From contig NTMA01000020.1 of the NCBI GenBank assembly GCA_002917075.1, forward strand, positions 248,001 through 312,000: a DNA stretch of 64,000 bases, in the 5' to 3' direction. The stretch is from Hawksworthiomyces lignivorus. Lineage: Eukaryota > Ascomycota > Sordariomycetes > Ophiostomatales > Ophiostomataceae. The notes beneath the pieces are model-generated. The model was not told where the DNA came from and did not search any database. It was given only the letters and a program-made list of their open reading frames with translations. Below, one piece after another: positions 32,607 to 42,974 of this stretch; within the stretch, counting starts at the first letter, position 1, and each line of letters starts with the position of its first letter. Position numbers and translations under genes: made by a program.

Positions 32607-33293
32607 GGCTGGATGTGCGATCGCGCCGGAGGAGAAGGGAAATAGGCGGGACGAAGACGTCTGGAGCGTAGTCCTCGGGCAGGGGGGGGGGGGGGGGGGG
32701 GGGGGCCGGGCGAGGTCTTTGTTGGCTGTGTCGCGGACGAAAAAGGTCGAGTTGACAATGATGGAATGAATTCAAGCGGAACAGCGCGTCGCCATGATTT
32801 ACACAGCAGAACGAATTTTGGTGGCCGCGTCGTCCTGTTCCTATTGTTTGCGATTTCCGTACGACACAAAAATATGAAGTGAAGCAGACGAAAAGGGAGA
32901 AATGTTGCAGTCCGGGGTCCAGAAAAGAAAAGGTGTCTCGTGCCTCCTCGGTACCAGCGCGCTGGAGGAAAAAGAAGACAGCTAGCTGCCGCAGGGTCCG
33001 GCTGCTAAATCTGAATTATTACAGAGCAGTTTTTCACTATTCATTTACCGTCTGTGGAGCAGATTATGCCATACATTACTCCCTAAGATACATACCGAGT
33101 AAGCGCAAGCCTTAAAAACAGAAAGCTTTTTAGGTGGGGCGCCAAGGACAGCCTAGACAAGAAAGTTGGCCAACCGCCATTATCGCCATGTGACGTCGGA
33201 GGCTTGAGTTGCTCGAATCCCACTGCGACCTGCTTATCACACATCTCACGCCTCTGCTGTGGCTAGGATTGCCTCATACAGTCACTCTGTAGA
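32607..33293. other. Promoter/leader of rhomboid gene and unassigned spacer
   Basis: Upstream of the rhomboid start this holds the G24 tract (listed separately). The rest up to the aconitase-like relic is ordinary A/T-moderate sequence without a supported gene. Confidence 0.5.
32682..32705. repeat. G24 homopolymer (C24 on the rhomboid sense strand)
   Basis: Twenty-four consecutive G on the plus strand, 76 bases upstream of the rhomboid ATG, so it falls in the probable 5' leader or core promoter as a poly-C tract. Such a run is prone to slippage and sequencing error. Confidence 0.9.
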
Positions 33294-33428
33294 TCTACGG
33301 ATTCCCTCGACGGCAAAGACGGTAACAAGTTCATGCTGACGCCGTCAGAGCAGGACTACGACTCGGGCCGGGACCACACCTGCCAGGCCTCGCTGTTCGA
33401 CCGCTCCTTAGAAAAGAGCCAGAGATGA
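33294..33428 (+). pseudogene. Aconitase-like relic (internal fragment)
   Basis: A 44-codon open stretch ending in TGA. Its translation matches an internal part of aconitase: STDSLDGKDGNKFMLTPSEQ, then YDSGRDHTCQASLFDRS. The intact neighbour reads [20 protein letters not shown], then [16 protein letters not shown]. Between the two blocks the relic lacks seven codons (TDGLPEKG is reduced to D), and all length differences are multiples of three. No start codon, Fe-S cysteines or other aconitase domains are found nearby. It lies about 560 bases from the end of the full aconitase gene, in the opposite orientation. A partial duplication of that gene or of a diverged aconitase paralogue is the likely origin. 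Confidence 0.75.
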
Positions 33429-33988
33429 GCGAACAAATGATCGGCGAGGATGTCATTGGCGAGTAAATAGCCTTGTTTAGAGTGGTCCGAGTGGTTTCTA
33501 CTGTGTTATGAGTCGAAAGTACCTGTGTTTCTCGCTGTGAGGCACACGCTCTATAAATATTTTAAACTTTTTTTTTTTTATTTATGCAGGGAAGCGGGTA
33601 AGGGAACTACTACGCAGCTTCGCATAAGAGAAGGATTGACAGGAAAAGCTCCGAAAAAGAAAAGAAAAAAAGAAAACAATACAATACACGATCGCCTCAT
33701 AATAGTCACCTCCACTCTCTCAAAAATGACCTGCCTCAGAATGGCTAAGCTGTGCAAAACGTAAAATCAAACAAAACATGAGATCGAGATACAATAGCAA
33801 GAGACGGATATATATATATATATGTGCATGAGTGTTCAATTTTTTTTTTCTTCTGGTTTTCTGCTTTCTGTTTCCTGTTCTTCTTTAATGGTATGTTGGT
33901 CTCTCTTGTCTTCTCCAACCTCTGGGCGCGGTCCCCATGTCAACCCCCCATTTCGTCATTGTGCTGTCATATCTTTCTGTTAATGATT
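33429..33988. other. 3' flank of aconitase gene
   Basis: A/T-rich, with T-runs near 33571 and 33840 and a TA repeat near 33810-33822. No gene seen. It probably contains the aconitase 3' UTR. Confidence 0.5.
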
Positions 33989-36900
33989 TTACTTGGCGTG
34001 CGCCTTGGCCATGGTGTTCAGGGCGCTGCCGTTCTTGAACCACTCGATCTGGCCGGCGTTGAAGGTGTGGGCCAGCTTGAGGTCGAAGGCGGCACCCTGC
34101 TTGGGGTGGACGCGGAGGGTGATGGGCTTGCCGACCTCGAGCTCCGTGCACAGAATGTCGACCTGGAAGGGTAAAAATGTTAGCATTCAATACGCACAGT
34201 CTCAATCTAGGGGAGCTGCATCAGTCAGACAAAAAAAAGGGAAAAGAAAACGTACGCGGTCATCGGGCTTGATCTTGTCGTAGTCGGCGGGGTCGATAAA
34301 GGTCAGCGGCAGCATGCCCTGCTTCTTCAGGTTGGTCTCGTGGATGCGGGCAAAGGAGCGGGTGATGATGGCCAGGCCGCCCAGGTGGCGGGGCTCCAGG
34401 GCGGCGTGCTCGCGGGACGAGCCCTCGCCGTAGTTCCAGTCGCCGACGACCACCCACTTGATGCCCTTGGCCTTGTAGTCGCGGGCCACGTCGGGCACCG
34501 CGCCGTACTCGCCCGTCGTGTCGTTGCGCACCTTGTTGGCCTGGTCGTTCTCCGCGTTGATCGCGCCGATCAGCATGTTGTTGGAGATGTTGTCCAGGTG
34601 GCCGCGGTACTTGAGCCACGGGCCGGCCATGGAGATGTGGTCCGTCGTCGTCTTGCCCTTGGTCTTGATCAGCACCGGCAGGTTCAGCGCGTCCTTGCCG
34701 TCCCACGCCTCAAAGGGCGACAGCACCTGCAGGCGGTCCGACGTCGGCGAGACCTGCACCTGCACGGCCGAGCGGTCGGCCGGCGGCGCCTGGTACGTGT
34801 CCCGGCCTGGGTCGTAGCCCTTCTCCGGGAGGCCGTCCGTCTGCTCCGGCGGCGTCAGCATAAACTCGTTGCCGTCCTTGTCCTTGAGCGTGTCTGTCAG
34901 CGGGTTGAAGTGCAGCGAGCCCGCAATCGTCAGCGCCAGCACCATGTCGGGCGACGTCACGAACGCGTGCGTGGCCGTGTTGCCGTCGTTGCGGCCAGTA
35001 AAGTTGCGGTTGTACGACGACACGATCGTGTTGGGCTCGCCCTTCTTCACGTCCTGGCGGTCCCACTGGCCGATGCACGGGCCGCAGGCGTTGGCCAGCA
35101 CCAGGCCGCCAAACTCCTCAAAGGTGGCCAGCTGGCCGTCGCGCGCAATGGTGGCGCGGATCTGCTCGGAGCCGGGCGTCACCGTGAACAGGGACTTGGC
35201 CTTGATGCCGTGGTTGAGGGCGTCGCGGGCGATGTGGGCAGCGCGGGTCATGTCCTCGTACGACGAGTTGGTGCACGAGCCGATCAGACCGACCTTGACC
35301 TCCTCGGGCCAGCCGTTGGCCTTGGCGGTCTCGGCCAGCTTGGAGATGGGGGTAGCCAGATCGGGGGTGAAGGGGCCGTTGACGTGGGGCTCGAGCTCAG
35401 ACAGGTTGATCTCGATCAGCTGGTCGTACTCGGCGCCCTCGTCCTCGCGCAGCTCCTTGCCGTACACGCGAGCGAAGTCGGCAATGTCCTTGCGCCTGGT
35501 GGCGGCGAGGTAGTCGTACATGCGGTCGTTGAAAGGGAACACAGAGGTGGTGGCACCGATTTCAGCACCCCTAGAAGAAGTTAGTGATATGATAGACGCC
35601 TCAAAAGACTCAGAAAAGAGCTCGGAAAAGAGAAATCTACATACATGTTGCAAATGGTACCCATACCCGTCGCAGAGAACGTCTCGGTACCAGGTCCTAT
35701 TCATCGCAGATGTTAGCAAAAGCGATTCGAACGTGTTTCTCTCGCTGGAAACTGTCAAAAGGGACGTTTTGGATGAAAAGGCAAGGCTATTGAGCCTTGT
35801 CTCTGCTAGTGGCTTCTGATTGGGTACCCCCCTGACTAATCCACCCAAAACAGAAGGACCACAGGCAAGAGCACTAAAGAGAGAAGGAACGATGATGAAA
35901 AGTCTGGGGAAATCGTGAACTGAGAGCTGCAAGGCTCTAGCACAATGGAAAACGCACGCGAAAGAGATAAACGAGAAATACACGCAAAAAAAGAAAAAGA
36001 AAGACTTGCCAAAGTACTCCACGATCGCTCCTGTCCCTCCTTTGACAGTTAGGATACCAGCTACCTTAAGAATGATATCTAGCGATAGTTAGCGCAAATT
36101 CGAGCTGTGGGAGCCGGTGGGAAGCTTGTGGGAGCTCGCGAGAGCTCGCTGAGACCTGTGGGGAAAGGAAACGTACCTTTGGGAGAGGTCCAGCCGCTCA
36201 TCTGGCCGGTCAGGCGCACGCCGATGACCTTGGGGGCCTTGAGCTCCCAGGGCAGGTTGGCCATGACGTCGACGGCGTCGGCACCGCCGACACCGATGGC
36301 AGCCATGCCGAGACCGCCGCCGTTGGGGGTGTGGGAGTCGGTGCCGATGAGCAGGCCGCCGGGGAAAGCGTAGTTCTCGAGGATGATCTGGTGGATAATA
36401 CCAGAGCCGGGGCCCCAGAAACCGATGTTGTACTTGGAGCAGGCGGAGGACAGGAAGTCGTAGACCTCCTTGTTGATGCTGATGGCGCGGGCTAGATCCT
36501 TGGCGCCGCCGACCTGAGCCTCGATCAGATGGTCGCAGTGGACGGTGACGGGGTTGGCGACGGAGGGCATGCCGGCGGACATGAACTGCATGATGGCCAT
36601 CTGGGCGGTGGCGTCCTGGCAGGCCACGCGGTCGGGGCGCAGCTTGAGGTAGGAGACGCCGCGCTCAATGTCCTGGCCATGCGGGTCGTCCAAGTGCGAG
36701 TACAGAATCTTCTCGGCGTAGGTCAGGGGGCGGTTGAGGCGGGCGCGGACAATCGCCAGGTTCTCGGACATCTTCTTGTAGTTGATAAAGTTGTTGTCCT
36801 CCCAGATGTTTTGCCGGACCTGGCAGTTGCCGAAAGCGGTGCCGATTAGCTATGAGGTCATGGCAGAAGCGCGAAAAGAGCGAAATACGAATGGCACCCC

Positions 36901-37123
36901 CCCCACCCCCCCCCCAAAAAAAGCATGGCGTGCAAAATGCTGCAAAATGCTGCAATGGGGCAGAAAAGAGAGCAGCTCAATTCGCCGCGGAGAATGCAAA
37001 ACTCACCTTGCGGTCCAGCGGGTTCTCGGAGTGGGTGGCCATGGAGCGGCGCAGGCCCAGGCCGGCGAGGGCCGCGGTGCGGCTCCGGGCAGCCTGGCCC
37101 AGGATTTGGCGGGAAGCCAGCAT
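33989..37123 (-). CDS. Mitochondrial aconitate hydratase (aconitase)
   Basis: Six exons on the minus strand: 37123-37007, 36819-36177, 36078-36010, 35696-35645, 35570-34256 and 34162-33989, joining to 789 codons. The third intron (36009-35697) has a GC donor (G|GCAAGT) with a normal AG acceptor. The presequence is Arg/Ala/Leu-rich ([19 protein letters not shown]). Family landmarks are [13 protein letters not shown], the cluster ligands in IGSCTNSS and [40 protein letters not shown], and the C-terminal swivel domain ending [10 protein letters not shown]. The enzyme holds a [4Fe-4S] cluster and interconverts citrate and isocitrate in the TCA cycle. In yeast it also helps maintain mitochondrial DNA. 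All three cluster cysteines are present and length is normal. It could be called ACO1/acoA by orthology; I cannot exclude another mitochondrial paralogue in the genome. Confidence 0.95.
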
Positions 37124-39516
37124 TGTGAGTATGTGAGAGCGTGCGGGGTTCGAGGTGCGCAGAGAGACGGAGCTAGAGACGCCGTCAGCTCTTGGGGCAG
37201 TTCTGGAGAGCAGAGATCGCGGGAGAGATCAATTGCTGTCCAGAAAATGCCTCCTGTCACAGGATATGCAGCTCGCGCTCTCTATCACAGGGCAATGAAG
37301 CTCAGGACAGGGAGGGAGATAAGGCGTGTGTGAGGGGAAGCTGAGCGACGCAGCAGCGATTGAGCACAATGGGGGAAGAGAGGAGAGGAATTTCGCTCGC
37401 GAGGACGAAAAAGAGGAAAAAGAGAAAGAAAGAGGAAGAGGAAGAAAAAAAAAGGTGTGGGAAGACTGAAAAGAAAATAATTAAAACGAAGGGAGAAAAA
37501 CAAGCAGGAAAATGCGGGAGTTGGCGGGGGGCGGCGGTTCAAAGAGAAGAGAGAGAGAGAGAGACGAGGTGTTTTGTACAGGCGTGCGCTAAAGCACGCA
37601 GATAAACAGCTGCGGTCACTCGGCTCTTCCTGGCTAGTGGACCAGAGGAGAGCACAATCAGATGTGTATTATGCGGGACACACCCCTCGCCGGCGGCGCT
37701 GGTCTCCTCGGCTATGACGACAAAATGTGCAAGGCGGACGAGCGGACGAATCAGCGAGATTGGATTATTGTTACAAGAGCAGGGGGGTGGGCCATTTTTC
37801 TCAAGTGTCCACAGCGTCACAAGCTCGCCACCAGAGAGAAGTATGTATACGACTACGGGGAGCATGTTGCTCGTGGCAGAGGCACTGTACTTTCTACCGG
37901 TCTGCTCTAGGCGCAGAGTAGTCTCTGGCGTACCTCTACGTAGTCGTACATGTTCGTACAACCAAAGAAGCAATTGGCCGAGGACGTCGCAGAACAAGAA
38001 ATGGTCCTGGTAACGCATGCAATTCGTCCAAAGCTGGTGATCGCTGACAGACTGACGTCTTTTGCGGCCGTCCGCCCGACAGTGTCTTCCATTGCTACGT
38101 GAATTTGAGGAATTGGAGATGCCACTGTTTTGGATTGTAGAGGTTGCCGTGTTTACGAGAGTAATTACGACGAACGGAGCAAAGCACTGAGGAGCAACGG
38201 GGGGGGCTCCTCTCAGCAGCACAGTCGCATTCCACTGAATTCCATTGAAAACCGTCGCCTCCTCAGCCAGCCCCAGCAGGGTCAAACAGGCCACACACAA
38301 TTTGTGGAATTCCAAAAAATCAGGCAAATAAAAAATTAAATAAAATAATAAGGGCAAAGGACCTGAATAACTGAATCATCAGCAGAGCTGCCACGGACGC
38401 ATGGTAAAACAGCTGCTTCGATTCGCTGAGAAGAGCTTTCTAGCTACACAGTGGTCTCAGTAACAATTGCTCGCAGTGCCTCCCATGTGTTTGTATCGGT
38501 TAGAGGCGCTTCGCCTTCTACCGAGCAAAATGCCTCAATAGGGAAGGGAGCCCAGTTGTCCCGGCAATCCTCTCCCGAACTTCGTTGGGAGGTTAAATTT
38601 TATTTTATTTTACTTTTTTTTATTTATCACATTTTAGCTGTTCTCTGGAGAATGGCATCAACTGAAGAGACATTGTGCAAGCAGAAGAGGAGCGAGGAGC
38701 TCCAGTGCCGCCAAAGAGGTGCCACAAATGGTGCCGCGGGAATACAAGGGAAGCCGGGGCAGCAGCGCTGGTAGACAGATTTTCTGCAGCGCACTGGGAA
38801 AATTTTAGTGCTCTCCAGACCTTCAATCTCCACTAATACGTCTCGCTCAATTGGAGGCAAAAGATTTCGTTTTCCGCCCGTCTTGTTTGGTCTGCAGGTC
38901 AATATAGTGGGGCCTGTTTGGCAGCTTAGTGGCCTATGTGCGGTTTTCAGTGGGCTGCCACTATGGGCAGCTCGGTAGCCGCCTTTTTTTCCGAGTAAAT
39001 ACGAACTGGCGCCGCTGCGAAGCCGATCGTCCGATCGGGGAAACGAGCCCTCTTTTACAAGAAGGTTTGTGGCAGCGGCCTGGCCGATGCAATGAAAAGG
39101 AAAGGAAAATTTTCAAATAGACAAAAAAAAAAGGAGTAGGTTAGACGATGTATCTTGTTTTCTTCGACTTGTGCTTCGCTTCAATGTATTCTGTAACACG
39201 ACGGTGCGCTGGCTGGGAAACAGCGCTGTATACCTAACATGGAGAAATCTGGAGAACCAGCCGAGCCCTGTAGCAGCTGCTGAGTAGCGCGGTAATGATA
39301 TATTGCATCGCTATGACTGGCTCGATGTTGTTGATCTTATCTTGATCTTCGGAGGAATATTTACGCGGATAAGGGCGATAAGAGAAAAAAATTAAGATAG
39401 CACCGATAAAAAAAAAAAAGTATCGCAGTGCCCCACCGCTTCCAATTGCAGTGAATGAACCTCATGTCGTCAAGTCAGTGCAGTAAAAGATCCGTACTAG
39501 ACAGACAACACACAAG
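37124..39516. other. Intergenic, no supported gene
   Basis: Contains the aconitase promoter at its left edge: purine-rich AGAGA runs at 37370-37460 and 37545-37565 on the plus strand, which read as CT-rich leader on the aconitase strand. A long minus-strand frame at 37539-38357 lacks an ATG near its beginning and any domain, and was not called. The right part up to 39516 is the BUD20 promoter. Confidence 0.5.
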
Positions 39517-39983
39517 ATGGGCGTCACGAACAAGAGAACCCTGACAAAGACCAGGCGGAAGACGAGGTGTGTGGCTTTGCGCCCTGTTTTTTTGCCCTGG
39601 CTAGATCTCGCCTGGCATATCTTTGCTTCCCGCTAACGCTTTCCTTCCTCCACAGGGACGTCGACCAGATCAAGGCCGACCTGGGCTCCGCCGCCCACCT
39701 CGCCCGCTATCAGGCCACCAAGGCCGCCGAGGACCTGCCGGGCCTGGGCCGCCACTACTGCGTGCCATGTGCCAAGTGGTTCGAGACCGCCGCCGCCCTG
39801 GGCGGCCACCTGCGCGGCAAGCCGCACAAGCGGCGGCTGAAGCAGCTCGCCGTCGAGCCGTACACACAGCGCGAGGCCGAGGCTGCCGTGGGCATCCGCA
39901 CCGACAACGGCCCGCAGACGAAGAGCGCCGCTGCCACGGAGGCCGCCGCTGCCGCGCAGGTAGACGATGTGGCCATGTCGTGA
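39517..39983 (+). CDS. BUD20: C2H2 zinc finger protein Bud20 (ZNF593 family)
   Basis: Two exons, 39517-39566 and 39656-39983, with an 89-nt GT-AG intron, give 125 codons. The start MGVTNKRTLTKTRRKTRDVD is basic as expected. The core is a single C2H2 finger, HYCVPCAKWFETAAALGGHL followed by KPHKRR (C-x2-C-x12-H-x5-H), as in Bud20/ZNF593. Yeast Bud20 is a shuttling 60S ribosome-biogenesis factor needed for nuclear export of pre-60S particles. The C-terminus is Ala/Glu-rich and variable. Length is close to the usual fungal size. With RSA3 it is the second 60S assembly factor in the window, though the two are far apart. Confidence 0.9.
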
Positions 39984-41029
39984 GGGAGACCGCCCTTCCC
40001 TAAAAACAGAGACGCATCCATCGGAGGGCAAGTCCCGTCTACGGCACGGCGACGCCTCAACGTGATAGGCCAAGCACAGCCTCGGCACCTAGGGGCTGAT
40101 ACACGTCCGCTGTCGAGAAGATGCGGGACCCGAAGGGGAGAGGCGCGCGGAAATGTGTTCGCAATGGCACGCTATAGAGGCACGCCGCTGACGTCGGCCG
40201 TAGCTTCACGCCCAATTCCAGTAATGAGTCCGGTCTGCGGCAGAGTTTGGTTCGACGAGTTTGGTTTGAGGTGTTTGTTTCACCAATAAAAGGATGCAGG
40301 CGAGACGTTGGCGAAATATTCCTCCGATGGAAAGGAAGGTGGCCTTATGTATATAGATCTGCTGACGATGTTATGAAACTGCATGCACACAGGGTCGTTG
40401 AATGCCTTGTCTAGCCATTTGTTATAAGTCGTGCCATTGTTTTATCATCTTACAATCATTCTCTAGAATACGACTATGACAGTTAAATGATCGTGCTAAA
40501 CGACGGTGGAAAGTTGTTACCCATAAGCATTGGGAAATGCAGCATATAGCAACGCTCCTTCCCGAGCAAAACCAGATCTGGCAGTTTCTTTTGTCCTTGC
40601 CCTTTTTCTTCTCCAATTGCATGTGAATACGCAATTAACTAGATTCTGAATCATGGACACACAACTGGATTTCGACTCGGATACTTTACCAAAACCTCAA
40701 CTTCTGCAGATTTGTTTGTAATCACATAGATCATAAGACATTATAAATATTCCTTGTTTGCAATATGAACACTGACTTCCATAACTGTTGCCTAATGTCC
40801 TTCGCTTTAGAAATTATAACGCAGTACGGCAATGCATGGCCCATCCCAACGCCTGCCACAGTATACCCTTTATTGCCTATATGTTGTCTTTTCAACCTGT
40901 TTCCTTGTATAGCTCTGATACTGTCTCATGGCAAATAATTAGAAAAAATAAGCCTCTGTCATGCGCTTACTATTTATCTTCAGGCGCTCTAGAGTCACTG
41001 CTTCATTCCGCATACTTCTAGCATGCCAA
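39984..41029. other. Intergenic between convergent BUD20 and SDS23
   Basis: The left half has moderate GC and the right half is A/T-rich. It holds two 3' UTRs. No gene seen. Confidence 0.5.
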
Positions 41030-42974
41030 CTATCTCCGCAGGTCAATGCTTGTTCTTGGCCCATCGAGGCTTGGGCGCAATGAGCTGCCTACACGTCAAA
41101 CAATGGTTAGCAGCCTGCTCTAGTAATGAGATAGAAGAAGAGAGCGAAAGAGTAAAAAAGGGAACGTACTGCTGCTTCGCCGCCGCCGCGCCCGGATTTC
41201 AGCCGGATCGCTGGGGCGCAAGCCGGTCGTCCTGGCAAAGAGATTGAGAATGTCGGTAAGTGACACGACGCCGGTCAGCCGGCCAGAGAGGTGAGCCCCG
41301 GGAAGAGCCGCCGCGGGGACCGAGCCGAATCCAGAGACATTGCTGTTGCTGCCGGCAGGCACAGGAATGGGCGACTGGGGCCCTGCAGCTGTGCTAGTGG
41401 CCAAAGGCGTGAGAACTGTAGATTCGCGGCGCGAGTGTGTGCCGACCGCGCCGTTTGTAGAGGCAGAAGTGCTGCCGCTGCCGCCGCCGTTCCCGGTAGT
41501 GGCGGTAGCGGGTGCCACAGCCGCAGCCGTCGCCGTTTCGGATGGTGCCGGACCGCCGTTGGGCTGGCTCGGCTGCGAGATTCCCCCCGTGCTCGAAACA
41601 GACGACGTGGTCTGCACAGGGGTGAGCAGCGGCGTGGGCGGGGCAGAAGACGCCGGTGATGGCGACTCGACGACCCACATGCGGTGCGAGCGAGTGGCCA
41701 CCAGCTTCGCAACAGTGTGGGCAAGAGTCGAGTGCGGGCTGACGTGGAAGACGGGGAACGAGTCGCGGCCTTCCTCGACGCCGCGCTCAGACAGAATGAC
41801 CGAGATAAAGTGCATGCAGGACGACTGCAGCAGCGGAAAGCTCGTAACAGACGTGAGGTGCTGGACATCCCGGGTAGAGATGTTGCCCACGACGTTGAGC
41901 CCGTTGTCCACGACAGCCACAGACGTCAGGCCTTCGTTGTTCATCAGCGTGAGGGCATCCGCAAGAGGGCGGTCGGCGCTGTTGGACGAGCAGGTTAGCC
42001 AGCCGTCTCCTGGAGTTGGGCATGTATTAAAACGAAAATCACCTACTTGATGGCAATAATCTCCTGGGATCCGATGCGGAGATCGCGCAAGACCGCTGCG
42101 TAAAGCCGGTCGATGAGCGGAAAGTTGACGGCCTCGTTCCAGAAGAACTCGAGCAGGCGGAGCTGGCTCAGCACGCCGACGGATTCTGTCATTGAGGTGT
42201 TCGTGACGATGACGCGGCGGGCTCCGCTGCCAAAGAGCTCAATGGCCCGAAGAAGACTGTCAGAGGACGACAGGGTCGCCAGGGGCTCCTTGTGGCAGAT
42301 GGGCTGAATGTCCCGCACCGGGATGGCCACGCGTTCCTGGGCGCGCTGGGTGATGCTCTGAAACGTGGCGACATCCTCGGGGTCGGGGTTACCCATTCCG
42401 ATGACGACGAGCAGGTACGCATTGAGGTCGTTGTAGTCAAAGGTCGACACGGCGGTCTTGTCCGAGGCCGCGTTGCGAAGAAGCACGACGCCAGCCGTGT
42501 TGCTGCTCCGTAGCAGAGTCTGCGTAGACCGTTAGCCTGCCAAAGTCTCTCGGCGTCTCAGTTGCGTCTCAAGCTTACCTTGGTGCAGTCTTCTACGCTC
42601 GTGTCCAGCTCGGCCCATCGAATTTCATCCTCCGTCACGAGCTCGCCGACGGTAATGTCATGCCAGTCTCGGCCGGCAAAGCGAGGATTCGGCTGGCGAT
42701 TCGGCGGAGGATAGTTGACCAGGCCCTGGACCGCCTGCTGGTTGAATGAGGGATGTCGCTGGGAGCGAGGCGATGGTGGCGGATTGCGCAGGTTCTCTGC
42801 GAAGCTCTGGCGGTGAGAGGCCGTGTGGCGGGTGCTCGACCGCGACGGCGACCGTTCAGGAAGAGTGGAAGCTGCTGCCGGATTGGACAGCGTCAAGTTC
42901 GGTGGGGTTGTGCCGTTGCTGTGCGCGCCGTTGTTTCCGCCGCGCTCTTCCGGCGGTGGTGCCGACGAGTCCAT
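41030..42974 (-). CDS. SDS23: Sds23-type CBS-domain protein
   Basis: Four exons on the minus strand: 42974-42579, 42519-42047, 41978-41170 and 41088-41030, joining to 578 codons. The N-terminus is Ser/Pro/Asn-rich and probably disordered. Next come the conserved [20 protein letters not shown] and four CBS-type motifs (about residues 130-400), including [42 protein letters not shown] and [18 protein letters not shown] low-complexity Ser/Thr/Ala/Pro insert of about 100 residues interrupts the last CBS pair. The terminal exon gives [19 protein letters not shown], the expected Sds23 end. Sds23/Moc1 proteins bind and restrain protein phosphatases (PP2A, PP6) and link nutrient state to the cell cycle and cell separation. 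Start ATG at 42974 fits the family. Confidence 0.92.

Noticed and set aside
34340..35584. 414-codon plus-strand frame opposite aconitase
   Set aside because: Antisense shadow of the aconitase exon; no domain and the same compositional bias.
36064..36078. 14-nt micro-exon in aconitase ending at a GTAGCT donor
   Set aside because: The sequence after the apparent donor encodes [19 protein letters not shown], which is conserved aconitase. The exon therefore continues to 36010.
37539..38357. Minus-strand open frame of 272 codons upstream of aconitase
   Set aside because: It begins with TTG rather than ATG, shows no domain or signal, has atypical composition, and lies where the aconitase leader and promoter should be.
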